Assembly: GCA_021794195.1 (NCBI GenBank)
Contig: JAJYRG010000001.1
Location: 12,244 to 76,243, forward strand
Direction: 5' to 3'
From: Bacteroidota bacterium
GTDB taxonomy: Bacteria > Bacteroidota > Bacteroidia > Sphingobacteriales > Sphingobacteriaceae
DNA length: 64,000 nt
The translations under genes were made by a program, and so were the position numbers. This document shows positions 39,968-49,343 of this stretch, one piece after another. Numbering within the stretch: position 1 is the stretch's first letter; each line of letters opens with the position of its first letter. The notes beneath the pieces are model-generated. The model had not been told where the DNA came from. It was given only the letters and a program-made list of their open reading frames with translations, and searched no databases.

Positions 39968-40648
39968 ATGAATTTTCTATCACATTATTATTTTGAGAGA
40001 TTTTCATGGCAGCCCGAAAGAGTAACGGGGTGCTTACTTCCTGATCTTTTGAAAAATGTAGATAAAAGCTATGCTTTTCGGCCTGAGCGTTATGCGAGAG
40101 AGCTAGAAAAGCGTAAGGATACGCTTGCCATTTTCGAAGGGTGGAAGAGGCATGTGGAAGTAGATAGATTGTTTCATAGTTCCAAATATTTCATTGATCA
40201 TTGTCATTATTTCAGGAGAAAAATTATCGTCCCGTTACAGAATACGGAAATCCGCACTACTTTTTTTGCTCATGTAGCCGTGGAGTTGTTTTTAGATCAT
40301 CTCCTGATCACAAATCAATTAGTGAATGCTGAACGGTTGTATGAAAATTTAGAGGGTACGAATTCTTATTCTTTGAAACGGTTTTTGAAAATTATCGGAT
40401 TACAGGATACTGCTCTTTTTTTTGACTTTTACCAAAAGTTTGTGGATTCCAGATATATCCATAAGTATGAAAGTGTTTCTTCATTAGTGGAAGCTATGAT
40501 TAATATCTGTAAGCGTTTATGGAGTTTTTCATTGTCGGAAGAAGAAAAAACAGAACTAACTCTTATCTTTGAAACTTATATTCAAGAGGATTTACAGGAT
40601 TATTTGGAAATATTCAAATATATACAAGACAGATTGTTTACCGAATAA
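39968..40648 (+). CDS. Acyl carrier protein phosphodiesterase (AcpH/DUF479-like)
   Basis: [43 protein letters not shown] motifs. Confidence 0.85.
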   Translation: MNFLSHYYFERFSWQPERVTGCLLPDLLKNVDKSYAFRPERYARELEKRKDTLAIFEGWKRHVEVDRLFHSSKYFIDHCHYFRRKIIVPLQNTEIRTTFFAHVAVELFLDHLLITNQLVNAERLYENLEGTNSYSLKRFLKIIGLQDTALFFDFYQKFVDSRYIHKYESVSSLVEAMINICKRLWSFSLSEEEKTELTLIFETYIQEDLQDYLEIFKYIQDRLFTE

Positions 40649-40663
40649 AAAAAACTTACGTCT

Positions 40664-42358
40664 ATGTCGAATAGGCTTTTCAGAAAGAAGAGTATAGAGA
40701 ATATCATGAAAGATTCCCGGGAGGGATCGGCTAACCTGTCAAAGGTTTTGGGAGTTAGGGATTTAGTTTCTTTTGGTATTGCAGCGATTATTGGAGCGGG
40801 GATTTTTAGCACTATAGGGTTAGCCAGTTATAATGGAGGGCCTGCCGTATCTTTACTTTTTGTATTTGTCGCTTTTGCTTGTGTTTTTACGGCATTGTCT
40901 TATGCACAGTTTGCCAGCACAGTACCTATCTCTGGTTCAGCTTATACATACGCGTATGTGGCTTTTGGAGAATTGTTTGCTTGGATTATAGGTTGGGCTT
41001 TAGTGTTGGAATATGCCGTTTCCAACATGGTGGTTGCTATTTCATGGTCCCAATATTTTGTATCTATGTTAGAGGGTTTCGGTGTGATTATCCCGAAGTG
41101 GATGACAATGGCACCGGCATATGCTTTAGAAGCGCACCAAAAAATGTTGGCCGTAGGAGTTGAAAATTTGGAAGGTATTGAACGTATTGGCATTCAAGCG
41201 TACGAATCAGCTCCCAGAATTGGCGGAGTGCCGGTTATTTTTGATTTGCCGGCAGGACTTATCACTGTTTTGGTAACAGCATTGGTGTATGTAGGTATCA
41301 AAGAATCGCAACGGGCGAGTAATCTCATGGTTATTATTAAAGTGGGGGTGATTTTAGCTGTGATTATCGGAGGCGCTTTTTTTGTGAAGCCGGAAAACTG
41401 GTCTCCTTTTGCACCAAATGGTTTGGATGGTGTGTTGGGGGGAGTAGCTGCTGTTTTCTTTGCTTTTATAGGCTTTGACTCTATTTCTACGACCGCAGAA
41501 GAGTGTAAAGAACCACAGCGCGATCTACCTAAGGCGATGATCATCTGTCTGATAATCTGTGCGGTACTGTACGTTGCTGTAACCCTTGTCTTAACCGGTA
41601 TGGTCAATTATACGGAGTTAAATGTGAAAGATCCTCTATCGTATGTGTTTTCCTTTGTGGGGTTTGATCAAATGGCGGGAATCGTTTCTATCACATCTGT
41701 AGTAGCCATTACAAGTGCCTTATTAGTTTTTCAGCTGGCTCAGCCCAGAATATGGATGACTATGAGCCGGGATGGTTTGCTCTGGAAGCGCTTTTCAAAA
41801 ATTCATCCTAAATATAAAACCCCCTCTTTTGCCACTATCGTTACCGGGATTGTGGTTTTGGTCCCGGCCTTGTTTTTCAAAATGGATTTTTTCGTCGATC
41901 TGACCAGTGTGGGAACGTTTTTCGCATTTATTTTGGTTTGTGCCGGAGTGCTCTATATGGATCACTCAGGGTTATCTGAAAAATCTAAATTCAAAGTACC
42001 TTATATCAACGGAAAGTATTTGGTAGGGCTGGGGTTTTTGATAGGCCTCCTACTTTTTTATCAATACGGCGGCTGGAATTCCGTAGATGAAAAACATAAT
42101 TTCTACAAAGTAATTCTTCACAATTCTTTGCTCACTGTTTTTTGGATAGTATGGCTCATCCTGAGTGTGTTGAGCTTTAAGTTTAACTTCTCACTTTTAC
42201 CTGTTATGGGTATCTTAGTAAATTTATACCTGATGAGCGAACTCGGCGTAAGTAATTGGTTTATTTTTATTTTATGGTTGATAGCCGGTTTGTCGATATA
42301 CTTTTTATACGGATATAAGAATTCCCGTTTGAACAAAGAAGAAAATAAAAGCCAGTAA
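40664..42358 (+). CDS. APC-family amino acid permease
   Basis: GIAAIIGAGIFSTIG, PISGSAYTYAYVAFGE, FFAFIGFDSISTTAEECKEPQRDLP. Confidence 0.93.
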   Translation: MSNRLFRKKSIENIMKDSREGSANLSKVLGVRDLVSFGIAAIIGAGIFSTIGLASYNGGPAVSLLFVFVAFACVFTALSYAQFASTVPISGSAYTYAYVAFGELFAWIIGWALVLEYAVSNMVVAISWSQYFVSMLEGFGVIIPKWMTMAPAYALEAHQKMLAVGVENLEGIERIGIQAYESAPRIGGVPVIFDLPAGLITVLVTALVYVGIKESQRASNLMVIIKVGVILAVIIGGAFFVKPENWSPFAPNGLDGVLGGVAAVFFAFIGFDSISTTAEECKEPQRDLPKAMIICLIICAVLYVAVTLVLTGMVNYTELNVKDPLSYVFSFVGFDQMAGIVSITSVVAITSALLVFQLAQPRIWMTMSRDGLLWKRFSKIHPKYKTPSFATIVTGIVVLVPALFFKMDFFVDLTSVGTFFAFILVCAGVLYMDHSGLSEKSKFKVPYINGKYLVGLGFLIGLLLFYQYGGWNSVDEKHNFYKVILHNSLLTVFWIVWLILSVLSFKFNFSLLPVMGILVNLYLMSELGVSNWFIFILWLIAGLSIYFLYGYKNSRLNKEENKSQ

Positions 42359-42464
42359 TGAGGTGGAGACATATGTATCCATAGTTATAACGCGAAAAGC
42401 GGTTAAAAATTGTTAAAGAATATTTTTTTATTAAAAAAAAAGAGATTTTTCCCAATAAAAAAGC

Positions 42465-42472
42465 TATATTTG
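42465..42472 (+). promoter_or_regulatory. Bacteroidota-type -7 box TATATTTG
   Basis: Exact TAnnTTTG match 86 nt upstream of the T9SS mini-protein. Confidence 0.4.
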
Positions 42473-42557
42473 TTTGTAAGGAAAAGAAGGAAAAAATTAC
42501 TATTTTTGACATTGAGGATAAGGAACCAATTTAAAAAATTGAAATCATAACGCCGAT

Positions 42558-42962
42558 ATGAAGATGATTAACAGATATAAAATATTTTTGCTCATATTTT
42601 TTGGGAGTATGGCAGTATCTGTGGCGTTCTCTTCGGAAGCGGTAGAGGCAAATCATACTTTTGAAGTCTCGTCACTAATAGAGGGTAAAGATGAAGATAA
42701 AGGTATTGCCGATGTGAAGGTTTTTTATAACCCGGTCTCCTCAGAAATCTCTATGACATTCAATCTTAAGGAACAAAACGATGTGGTGATTAAAGTGATG
42801 GATGCTTTAGGAAGCGAGGTCCTCGATCTAATGGATGCAAAACTGGACAAAGGAATGCAGAATGTTTCTTTCGATACTGGAGGAAAATTAGAATCGGGAA
42901 TTTATTTTGTACGTGTGAGTTCTGGTTCTGAAACTGTAGTGAAAAGAATATCCATTCGTTAG
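42558..42962 (+). CDS. Short secreted protein consisting mainly of a T9SS type A sorting domain
   Basis: Signal peptide then VFYNPVSSEISMTFNL...VVIKVMDALGSEVLDL...LESGIYFVRVSSGSETVVKRISIR. Confidence 0.8.
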   Translation: MKMINRYKIFLLIFFGSMAVSVAFSSEAVEANHTFEVSSLIEGKDEDKGIADVKVFYNPVSSEISMTFNLKEQNDVVIKVMDALGSEVLDLMDAKLDKGMQNVSFDTGGKLESGIYFVRVSSGSETVVKRISIR

Positions 42963-43243
42963 TTTAGCGTTGCTCCCCCTTGCATAGCTACAACGGCAAC
43001 CGATAAGACTAAAAACTCGCTCTAACTCAAAAACGGAATCTACCTTTCTTATACACTCCTATAAAACCAATCTTGACTTGAGATATTTAGGCAAAGTGAT
43101 CTCTAATTTTTATAAGCTCATATTTAATCTTTGTGAAAGTTTCTTTTATCTTTAACTCATGTTAGAAAACAATAAGAGTTCAAGATCGTATTATATTTTG
43201 ACTTTCTTTTGGAAAGGCCTCCTAGTTAAATAAAGTTACGCGT

Positions 43244-43978
43244 ATGTTTTTTCATTATTTTGGTGAATACCTTCTGTTGCTCAAATCGGTTTTTAAAAAA
43301 CCTGAAAAATGGTCGATATACAAGAAGGAAATAATTTTAGAGATGCAGGCCATAGGCGTGGGCTCTCTTAGTTTGATCGTTATTATATCGACTTTCATAG
43401 GCGCAGTGATGACGATGCAGATTGCATTTCAATTGGTGTCAGATTTGATTCCTACATCCGTGATTGGACAGATCAATAGGGATTCGAATATTTTAGAATT
43501 AGGGCCTACAATTTCCGCATTGGTGTTGATGGGTAAAGTGGGGTCATCAATTTCATCTCAAATAGGCAGTATGCGTGTAACTGAGCAAATTGATGCTTTG
43601 GAAATCATGGGGATAAATGCAGCTGGTTATTTGATATTACCCAAAGTGATTGCGGGAGTAATTATGGTGCCGGTTTTGGTTATAGTAGCTATTTTTTGCG
43701 CTATTGTGGGAGGTTTAATCGGTGGCGCACTTTCCGGTGCTGTTTCTCCAGGCGATTATATTATGGGGATCCGGGATGGGTTTAACGGATTTACCGTATG
43801 GGTAGCCATGGTTAAAGCTTTTATGTTTGGTTTTATCATTACTACAGTACCGGCACATAAAGGGTTTCATGTGAGGGGGGGCGCTTTAGAAGTGGGACAA
43901 GCCGGGACGAAAGCAGTTGTCATCGGCTGTATATCTATTCTGGCCATGGATTATATAATTACGGCATTAATGTTATAA
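43244..43978 (+). CDS. MlaE-type ABC transporter permease
   Basis: GVGSLSLIVIISTFIGAVMTMQIAFQL, ELGPTISALVLMGKVGSSISSQIGSMRVTEQIDALEIMG. Confidence 0.93.
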   Translation: MFFHYFGEYLLLLKSVFKKPEKWSIYKKEIILEMQAIGVGSLSLIVIISTFIGAVMTMQIAFQLVSDLIPTSVIGQINRDSNILELGPTISALVLMGKVGSSISSQIGSMRVTEQIDALEIMGINAAGYLILPKVIAGVIMVPVLVIVAIFCAIVGGLIGGALSGAVSPGDYIMGIRDGFNGFTVWVAMVKAFMFGFIITTVPAHKGFHVRGGALEVGQAGTKAVVIGCISILAMDYIITALML

Positions 43979-43990
43979 ACTTTCTGATAC

Positions 43991-44743
43991 ATGATAAAAG
44001 TTGAAAATATAAGTAAGTCATTTGGGAAAAATGAGGTGTTGAAAGGAATTGATGCAAAGTTTGATGCCGGAAAAGTGAGCATGATTATCGGAGGATCGGG
44101 TTCTGGTAAAAGTACCCTACTGAAATGTATAGTAGGCCTTCATGAGCCCGACGAAGGAGAGGTCTTTTTTGATAAACAAGAATTTACTTCTCTAGATTTT
44201 GAACAGCGTGTGCCGATTAGGAAAGAAATAGGTATGCTATTTCAAAATTCAGCTTTATTTGATTCCATGACTGTAGAACAAAATATACTCTTCGCTCTGG
44301 ATATGTTTTCGGATATGGGAAAATCCGAAAAAATAGATAGGGCAAATTATTGTTTGAAAAGAGTGAACTTAGCGGGGACAAATGAGCTTTACCCCAGTGA
44401 ATTGTCGGGTGGGATGAAAAAAAGAGTAGGTATTGCCCGCGCTATATGTATGAGTCCGAAATACTTGTTTTGTGATGAACCAAATTCAGGACTGGATCCG
44501 GCTACAGCTATTTTGATAGACGAACTTATACAAGATTTAACGGAAGAATATCAATGTACCACTATCGTCGTTACCCACGATATGAATTCGGTGATGGGAG
44601 TAGGGGATTATGTGATGTTTTTGTATAAGGGCAAGAAATATTGGGAAGGCAGTAATCAGGATATCCTTCGTTCGGAAGCCGAAGCTTTAAATGATTTTGT
44701 TTTCGCAAGTCCGTTGATGAACGCCGCTAAAAAAGTACTTTAA
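43991..44743 (+). CDS. MlaF-type ABC transporter ATP-binding protein
   Basis: GGSGSGKSTLLK, ELSGGMKKRVGIARAI, LFCDEPNSGLDP. Confidence 0.95.
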   Translation: MIKVENISKSFGKNEVLKGIDAKFDAGKVSMIIGGSGSGKSTLLKCIVGLHEPDEGEVFFDKQEFTSLDFEQRVPIRKEIGMLFQNSALFDSMTVEQNILFALDMFSDMGKSEKIDRANYCLKRVNLAGTNELYPSELSGGMKKRVGIARAICMSPKYLFCDEPNSGLDPATAILIDELIQDLTEEYQCTTIVVTHDMNSVMGVGDYVMFLYKGKKYWEGSNQDILRSEAEALNDFVFASPLMNAAKKVL

Positions 44744-44753
44744 AGTAAAAAAA

Positions 44754-45644
44754 TTGAAAGTAATAGAAAAAGATTTTTATACTAAAAATATAATAAGAGG
44801 TTACGAATTATTGGATTGTGGCGGTGGGCGTAAATTAGAGAGGTTTGGAGAAGTTGTGCTGATCCGTCCGGAACCTAATGCCTTTGGAAAAGCCGGTCTT
44901 TCTGAAAAAGAATGGGAAGATTTGGCTGACTTTGAATTTATAGAAAAAAATAAAACGAGTGGAACATGGAACCAGTTAGGTAAAAACATTCCGGAAGATT
45001 GGCATTTGATATTTACTTATAAAAATCAGCAAATAAAATTTAAACTAAAGCTTACCGCTTTCAAACATGTAGGCATATTCCCGGAGCAGGCTGTTAATTG
45101 GACATTTATTTATGATCAGATCACACAGAGTAAACTTGTACAACCGAAAATATTAAATCTTTTTGCTTATACAGGAGGAGCTAGTTTGATAGCAAAAGCT
45201 GCAGGGGCAGAGGTCACGCATGTGGACTCTATAAAGCAGGTGGTGACTTGGGCAAACGAAAATCAAAGTTTGTCAAACTTGCATGATATACGATGGATCG
45301 TGGAAGACGCCAGAAAATATGTACAGCGTGAACGCAAAAGAGGGAGAGTCTATAATGGAATCATTATGGATCCCCCTGCTTTTGGTCACGGTCCAAAAGG
45401 TCAAAAGTGGATATTGGAGAGAGATTTGCTGCCTTTATTAGAAGATACTTTTACACTATTGGATCCACAGAATAGTTTTCTTCTTTTGAATGTATATGCT
45501 GCAGGGTTCGATATGAGTTATTTAAAGCATATAACGGACACAATTGAGCTACGGCTAAACAGTATTCAGATTGGGAATCTTTATTCTTCATCTAAAAGTC
45601 AAAAACAATTCTGTACAGGTTCAATGTTGCGGTTGGTGAAATAG
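44754..45644 (+). CDS. Class I SAM-dependent rRNA methyltransferase (RlmI-like), TTG start
   Basis: KILNLFAYTGGASLIAKAAGAEVTHVDS; GIIMDPPAFGHGPKGQKWILERDL. Confidence 0.85.
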   Translation: MKVIEKDFYTKNIIRGYELLDCGGGRKLERFGEVVLIRPEPNAFGKAGLSEKEWEDLADFEFIEKNKTSGTWNQLGKNIPEDWHLIFTYKNQQIKFKLKLTAFKHVGIFPEQAVNWTFIYDQITQSKLVQPKILNLFAYTGGASLIAKAAGAEVTHVDSIKQVVTWANENQSLSNLHDIRWIVEDARKYVQRERKRGRVYNGIIMDPPAFGHGPKGQKWILERDLLPLLEDTFTLLDPQNSFLLLNVYAAGFDMSYLKHITDTIELRLNSIQIGNLYSSSKSQKQFCTGSMLRLVK

Positions 45645-45806
45645 TCAAAGTGCTGTTTTTCAGAGGTTTTATGTTGGATGTATTGCTGGAAATCAGTTAA
45701 AAAAGTGATTAATAGCATTATTTTGGGTATGCAAAACGGTAACTTAGTGGTAGTTAAAAAATTAGAAATCACTTATTTTAATTCAATAAATCAAAAACTA
45801 ATAAAA

Positions 45807-46940
45807 ATGATGGAAAACAAAATCAAAGGAATGAAAGCACTCATGCTGTTAGCTGCAGCAGCCTTTTTAGTCTCTTGTGGAGGAGGTGGGGCAGGAGGAG
45901 GAGATCCTGTAGTAGATCGGGAATACTCCGGAGATGGAGATGATTTGGAAAGAGTAAAACAAGAAATGGTCGCACCTCCAATGGTTCCGGAGCATGATCA
46001 GGTGGCTAAAGGAGGACCAAAAGTAGTCGAAGTAGAGTTTGAAATTCAGGAGAAAAAAATGGAAATTGCTCCAGGGGACTCTATCTGGGCAATGACATTT
46101 AACGGTTCAGTTCCCGGGCCCTTAATTGTAGTACACGAAGGGGATTTTGTAGAATTGACCCTTAAAAATCCGGAAACTAACTCTTTGGAGCATAATATTG
46201 ATTTTCATGCGGCTACGGGAATGATGGGAGGGGGCGACATTTCTATTGTGAGCCCAGGCGAACAGGTGACTTTCCGTTTTAGAGCACACAGAGCCGGTAC
46301 TTTTGTATACCACTGTGCACCCGGAGGAATGATGACACCCATGCACGTAGTTTCAGGTATGAATGGCGCTATCATGGTGTTGCCTCGGGAAGGACTTAAA
46401 GACGAAGTCGGAAATCTGGTTGAATATGATAAAGCGTATTACGTAGTGGAGCAAGACTATTACTTACCAAAAGATGAAGATGGGAAGTATAAAAATATTG
46501 CGACAGCAAATGAAAGTATGATAGAAATGGAAAAATCTATCCGTACCTTAATCCCTTCTCATATTGTGTTTAATGGCAGAAGAAACTCGCTGACAGGGAA
46601 AAATGCTTTGACGGCCAAAGTGGGCGAAAAAGTGCTGTTCATCAGTGCGCAAGCGAATAGAGATACACGTATGCATCTTATCGGAGGGCACGCAGATTTA
46701 TATTGGCCTCTTGGCAAATTCCATAATAAACCTTATGTAGATTTAGAAACATGGAATATACCGGGCGGTTCTGCCGGAGCAGCGTTGTATAAGTTTAGAG
46801 AGCCAGGGGACTATACATTTGTAAATCACAACTTGATTGAAGCTATTGCCTTTGGAGCATTCGCTGTTGTAAAAGTAGAAGGAGAGTGGGACGATGCGCT
46901 TATGAAGGAAGTATCAAAAGCAGGGCCTATTCAAAACTAA
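45807..46940 (+). CDS. nirK: Copper-containing nitrite reductase, predicted lipoprotein (track ORF starts at 45678)
   Basis: [66 protein letters not shown]; lipobox AFLVSCGG. Confidence 0.93.
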   Translation: MMENKIKGMKALMLLAAAAFLVSCGGGGAGGGDPVVDREYSGDGDDLERVKQEMVAPPMVPEHDQVAKGGPKVVEVEFEIQEKKMEIAPGDSIWAMTFNGSVPGPLIVVHEGDFVELTLKNPETNSLEHNIDFHAATGMMGGGDISIVSPGEQVTFRFRAHRAGTFVYHCAPGGMMTPMHVVSGMNGAIMVLPREGLKDEVGNLVEYDKAYYVVEQDYYLPKDEDGKYKNIATANESMIEMEKSIRTLIPSHIVFNGRRNSLTGKNALTAKVGEKVLFISAQANRDTRMHLIGGHADLYWPLGKFHNKPYVDLETWNIPGGSAGAALYKFREPGDYTFVNHNLIEAIAFGAFAVVKVEGEWDDALMKEVSKAGPIQN

Positions 46941-46969
46941 ATTAGATAAAAAACAAGTAAGATATAATG

Positions 46970-47001
46970 AAGCCGGTAAGCACTATGTTTATCGGCTTTT
47001 T
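46970..47001 (+). terminator. Terminator downstream of nirK
   Basis: AAGCCGgTAA-N9-TTAtCGGCTT followed by TTT. Confidence 0.65.
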
Positions 47002-47304
47002 GTATTAAAAAAGCCTTGAAGCCTGAGCGCGGCTCATAAAGCTTGCATCAGACTGTTTATAAGCAGAATAACCTTATCATTCGATAATGAACTGTTGGCG
47101 CCTTGTAAAACAAATCTTTACAGGAGCCGATGTGAAGTTTTAAAGCCGGGCTCTCGATACTGAAGTTTAACCCCCGCGGTTCGGTTGTCACCTACCACTG
47201 TAAAGGTATATTCTTGGTAAATGCGATCTTGTCGATGACAACACCAACAAGAAGGTGTTAATTGAACTCCTCATCCAGCAGCATCGAAGATAATTTTTTA
47301 CGGT

Positions 47305-47598
47305 TTAAGCATAGGAGATATTGACGATAACGACCCCTTCATTAAAAAAGGAAGGTTCAAAGGAAGCAATCAAGCCTTTGGCTTCACAAATGCGCAGCTC
47401 TTCATATACACGCGCTCTTAAGGTGCCTTGGCCAATACCATGGATAAATTTAATTTGTTTTTGTTTATTTTGAATAGCCTTCTTTAAAGCGGCGTGCATC
47501 CGCTCTATGCTAAGCTGCACCAAATCTTCAGCATTGAGACCTGAAGTATTGCGGATAAAAGAACGGGTGTGTAAGTCAATTTCCTGTACTTTAGACAT
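47305..47598 (-). CDS. Stand-alone Smr (MutS2 C-terminal-like) domain protein
   Basis: EIDLHTRSFI...FIHGIGQGTLRARVYEEL resembles the Smr LDLHG/HGxGxG core. Confidence 0.7.
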   Translation of the reverse strand: MSKVQEIDLHTRSFIRNTSGLNAEDLVQLSIERMHAALKKAIQNKQKQIKFIHGIGQGTLRARVYEELRICEAKGLIASFEPSFFNEGVVIVNISYA

Positions 47599-47666
47599 AG
47601 GCAGATGTAATTATCTGAAAATACTTTTAAAAATCTTGATCTAATCTGTGTGTAAACTCATTAAGC

Positions 47667-48167
47667 TTACTTCCGCTCATATACTTCAAAGGTGTAATCG
47701 TACGGATGTTTTGCATCTTTTTTGTGAGGCTCAGCAGCAGTCTTTTCCCAATCGTCAGCAGATAACTCTGGAAAATAAACGCTCCCCTCCACTGTACCGT
47801 GTACACGGGTAAGGTAAATACGATCGGCAATGGGCAGGGCCATTTTATAGATTTCCCCCCCGCCTATTATAAAAATCTCTTTTTCGTCCCGGCAATAGCC
47901 GATCGCTTCTTCCAGGGAATTTGCTACGTCTATGTTATCCGCTTTGTAGTTGTAATTTCGGGTGATAACAATATTTCGCCGTTTTACTAAAGGTTTTGTA
48001 AGGGATTCAAATGTTTTTCTCCCCATTAATATACTGTGGCCTATGGTTTTTTCTTTGAAAAATTTCAAATCATTCGGAAGGTGCCATGGCATGGATTTGC
48101 CATCTCCTATGACATTGTTTTCAGCAGCGGCTACAATAAGGGTGATATCTACAGGATATGTTTTCAT
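47667..48167 (-). CDS. folA: Dihydrofolate reductase
   Basis: IVAAAENNVIGDGKSMPWHLPNDLKFFKEKT, GRKTFESL, IIGGGEIYKMAL; directly downstream of thyA. Confidence 0.96.
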   Translation of the reverse strand: MKTYPVDITLIVAAAENNVIGDGKSMPWHLPNDLKFFKEKTIGHSILMGRKTFESLTKPLVKRRNIVITRNYNYKADNIDVANSLEEAIGYCRDEKEIFIIGGGEIYKMALPIADRIYLTRVHGTVEGSVYFPELSADDWEKTAAEPHKKDAKHPYDYTFEVYERK

Positions 48168-48172
48168 AATGA

Positions 48173-48994
48173 TTATACAGCTACAGGAGCTTTTATATGG
48201 GGGTGATGTTCATAGTTTTCAAGAGTAAAATCTTCATATTTAAAGTCGAAGATGTTTTTGACATCTTTATTTAACGACATAGTAGGCAGAGGTTTAGGCT
48301 CCCGGGACAATTGTAGTTGAGTCTGTCCAAAGTGATTGCTGTATATGTGCGCATCTCCAAACGTATGTACAAATTCATAAGCTTCCATATCACAGACCTG
48401 AGCCACCATCATCGTCAACAAAGCATAAGAAGCGATATTGAAAGGGACACCTAAAAATATATCTGCACTTCTCTGATAAAGCTGGCAGGATAAGCGCGGC
48501 TTGTAGATGTTTTTTTCGGGCTGTGCCGGCGCTACATAAAATTGAAAGAAAGTATGGCAGGGAGGCAAAGCCATATTATCTACTTCGGCGACATTCCAGG
48601 CAGAGACGATGATACGGCGGGAGTCCGGAGTAGTTTTAATCTGATCGATGATTTTTTCTATTTGGTCTATATGTTTTCCACCCGGAGTAGGCCAAGAGCG
48701 CCATTGCGAACCATAGACAGGTCCTAAGTCCCCGTTTTCATCTGCCCATTCATCCCAAATGCTGACTCCGTTATCTTTCAGGTATTTGATGTTGGTATCG
48801 CCCTTTAAAAACCAAATAAGTTCATGTATAATCGAGCGTAAGTGTAGCTTTTTAGTCGTTACCATTGGGAAGCCTTCTTGAAGATTAAACCGCATTTGAT
48901 AGCCAAAAACACTGCGGGTTCCCGTACCGGTACGATCTGTTTTCTCCACACCGGCTTCATACACATGCTTTAATAAATCTAAATATTGTCTCAT
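48173..48994 (-). CDS. thyA: Thymidylate synthase
   Basis: [51 protein letters not shown]. Confidence 0.97.
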   Translation of the reverse strand: MRQYLDLLKHVYEAGVEKTDRTGTGTRSVFGYQMRFNLQEGFPMVTTKKLHLRSIIHELIWFLKGDTNIKYLKDNGVSIWDEWADENGDLGPVYGSQWRSWPTPGGKHIDQIEKIIDQIKTTPDSRRIIVSAWNVAEVDNMALPPCHTFFQFYVAPAQPEKNIYKPRLSCQLYQRSADIFLGVPFNIASYALLTMMVAQVCDMEAYEFVHTFGDAHIYSNHFGQTQLQLSREPKPLPTMSLNKDVKNIFDFKYEDFTLENYEHHPHIKAPVAV

Positions 48995-49156
48995 ACACTT
49001 CCTGATTTAAGATAGTCAAGAACAGACTCTCCGCCTTGACCATACAAAAGTAAGGATTTATTCCATGAAAAAAATCCACCCTCATATAATGTCAAATATA
49101 AGCATAAACTATGCTGTAGAAATAATGATCTGAGATTCTGTGTGGATTCGTCAAAC

Positions 49157-49330
49157 TTACATCAGATCCCTTTCCCGGCGCCCAGTAACAGCATCAACAA
49201 AGAGGGGAGTAACCGAACGCTTCAATTTAACGCTAAAAAACTGTCTCCTGTAAACATAAAAACAGTCTTTACTTTTTTCGGCTTGTTTTATTCTGGAAGG
49301 TAAGCTAATGGGGAATCGTTGTTTTTTCAT
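49157..49330 (-). CDS. Putative 57-aa basic protein MKKQRFPISLPSRIKQAEKSKDCFYVYRRQFFSVKLKRSVTPLFVDAVTGRRERDLM (below the ORF-track cutoff)
   Basis: Read by hand on the minus strand, starting 13 nt after the stop of the porin gene. Confidence 0.3.
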   Translation of the reverse strand: MKKQRFPISLPSRIKQAEKSKDCFYVYRRQFFSVKLKRSVTPLFVDAVTGRRERDLM

Positions 49331-49343
49331 GTATAGATTTTAT

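Noticed and set aside
41194-41607. 137-aa minus ORF inside the amino acid permease
   Set aside because: Shadow ORF opposite a clear APC permease; composition typical of antisense translation of TM helices.
42962-43244. 24-codon ORF MLENNKSSRSYYILTFFWKGLLVK before the MlaE-like gene as a regulatory leader peptide
   Set aside because: Very short, no pathway-specific codon bias and no nearby promoter or terminator structure to support it.
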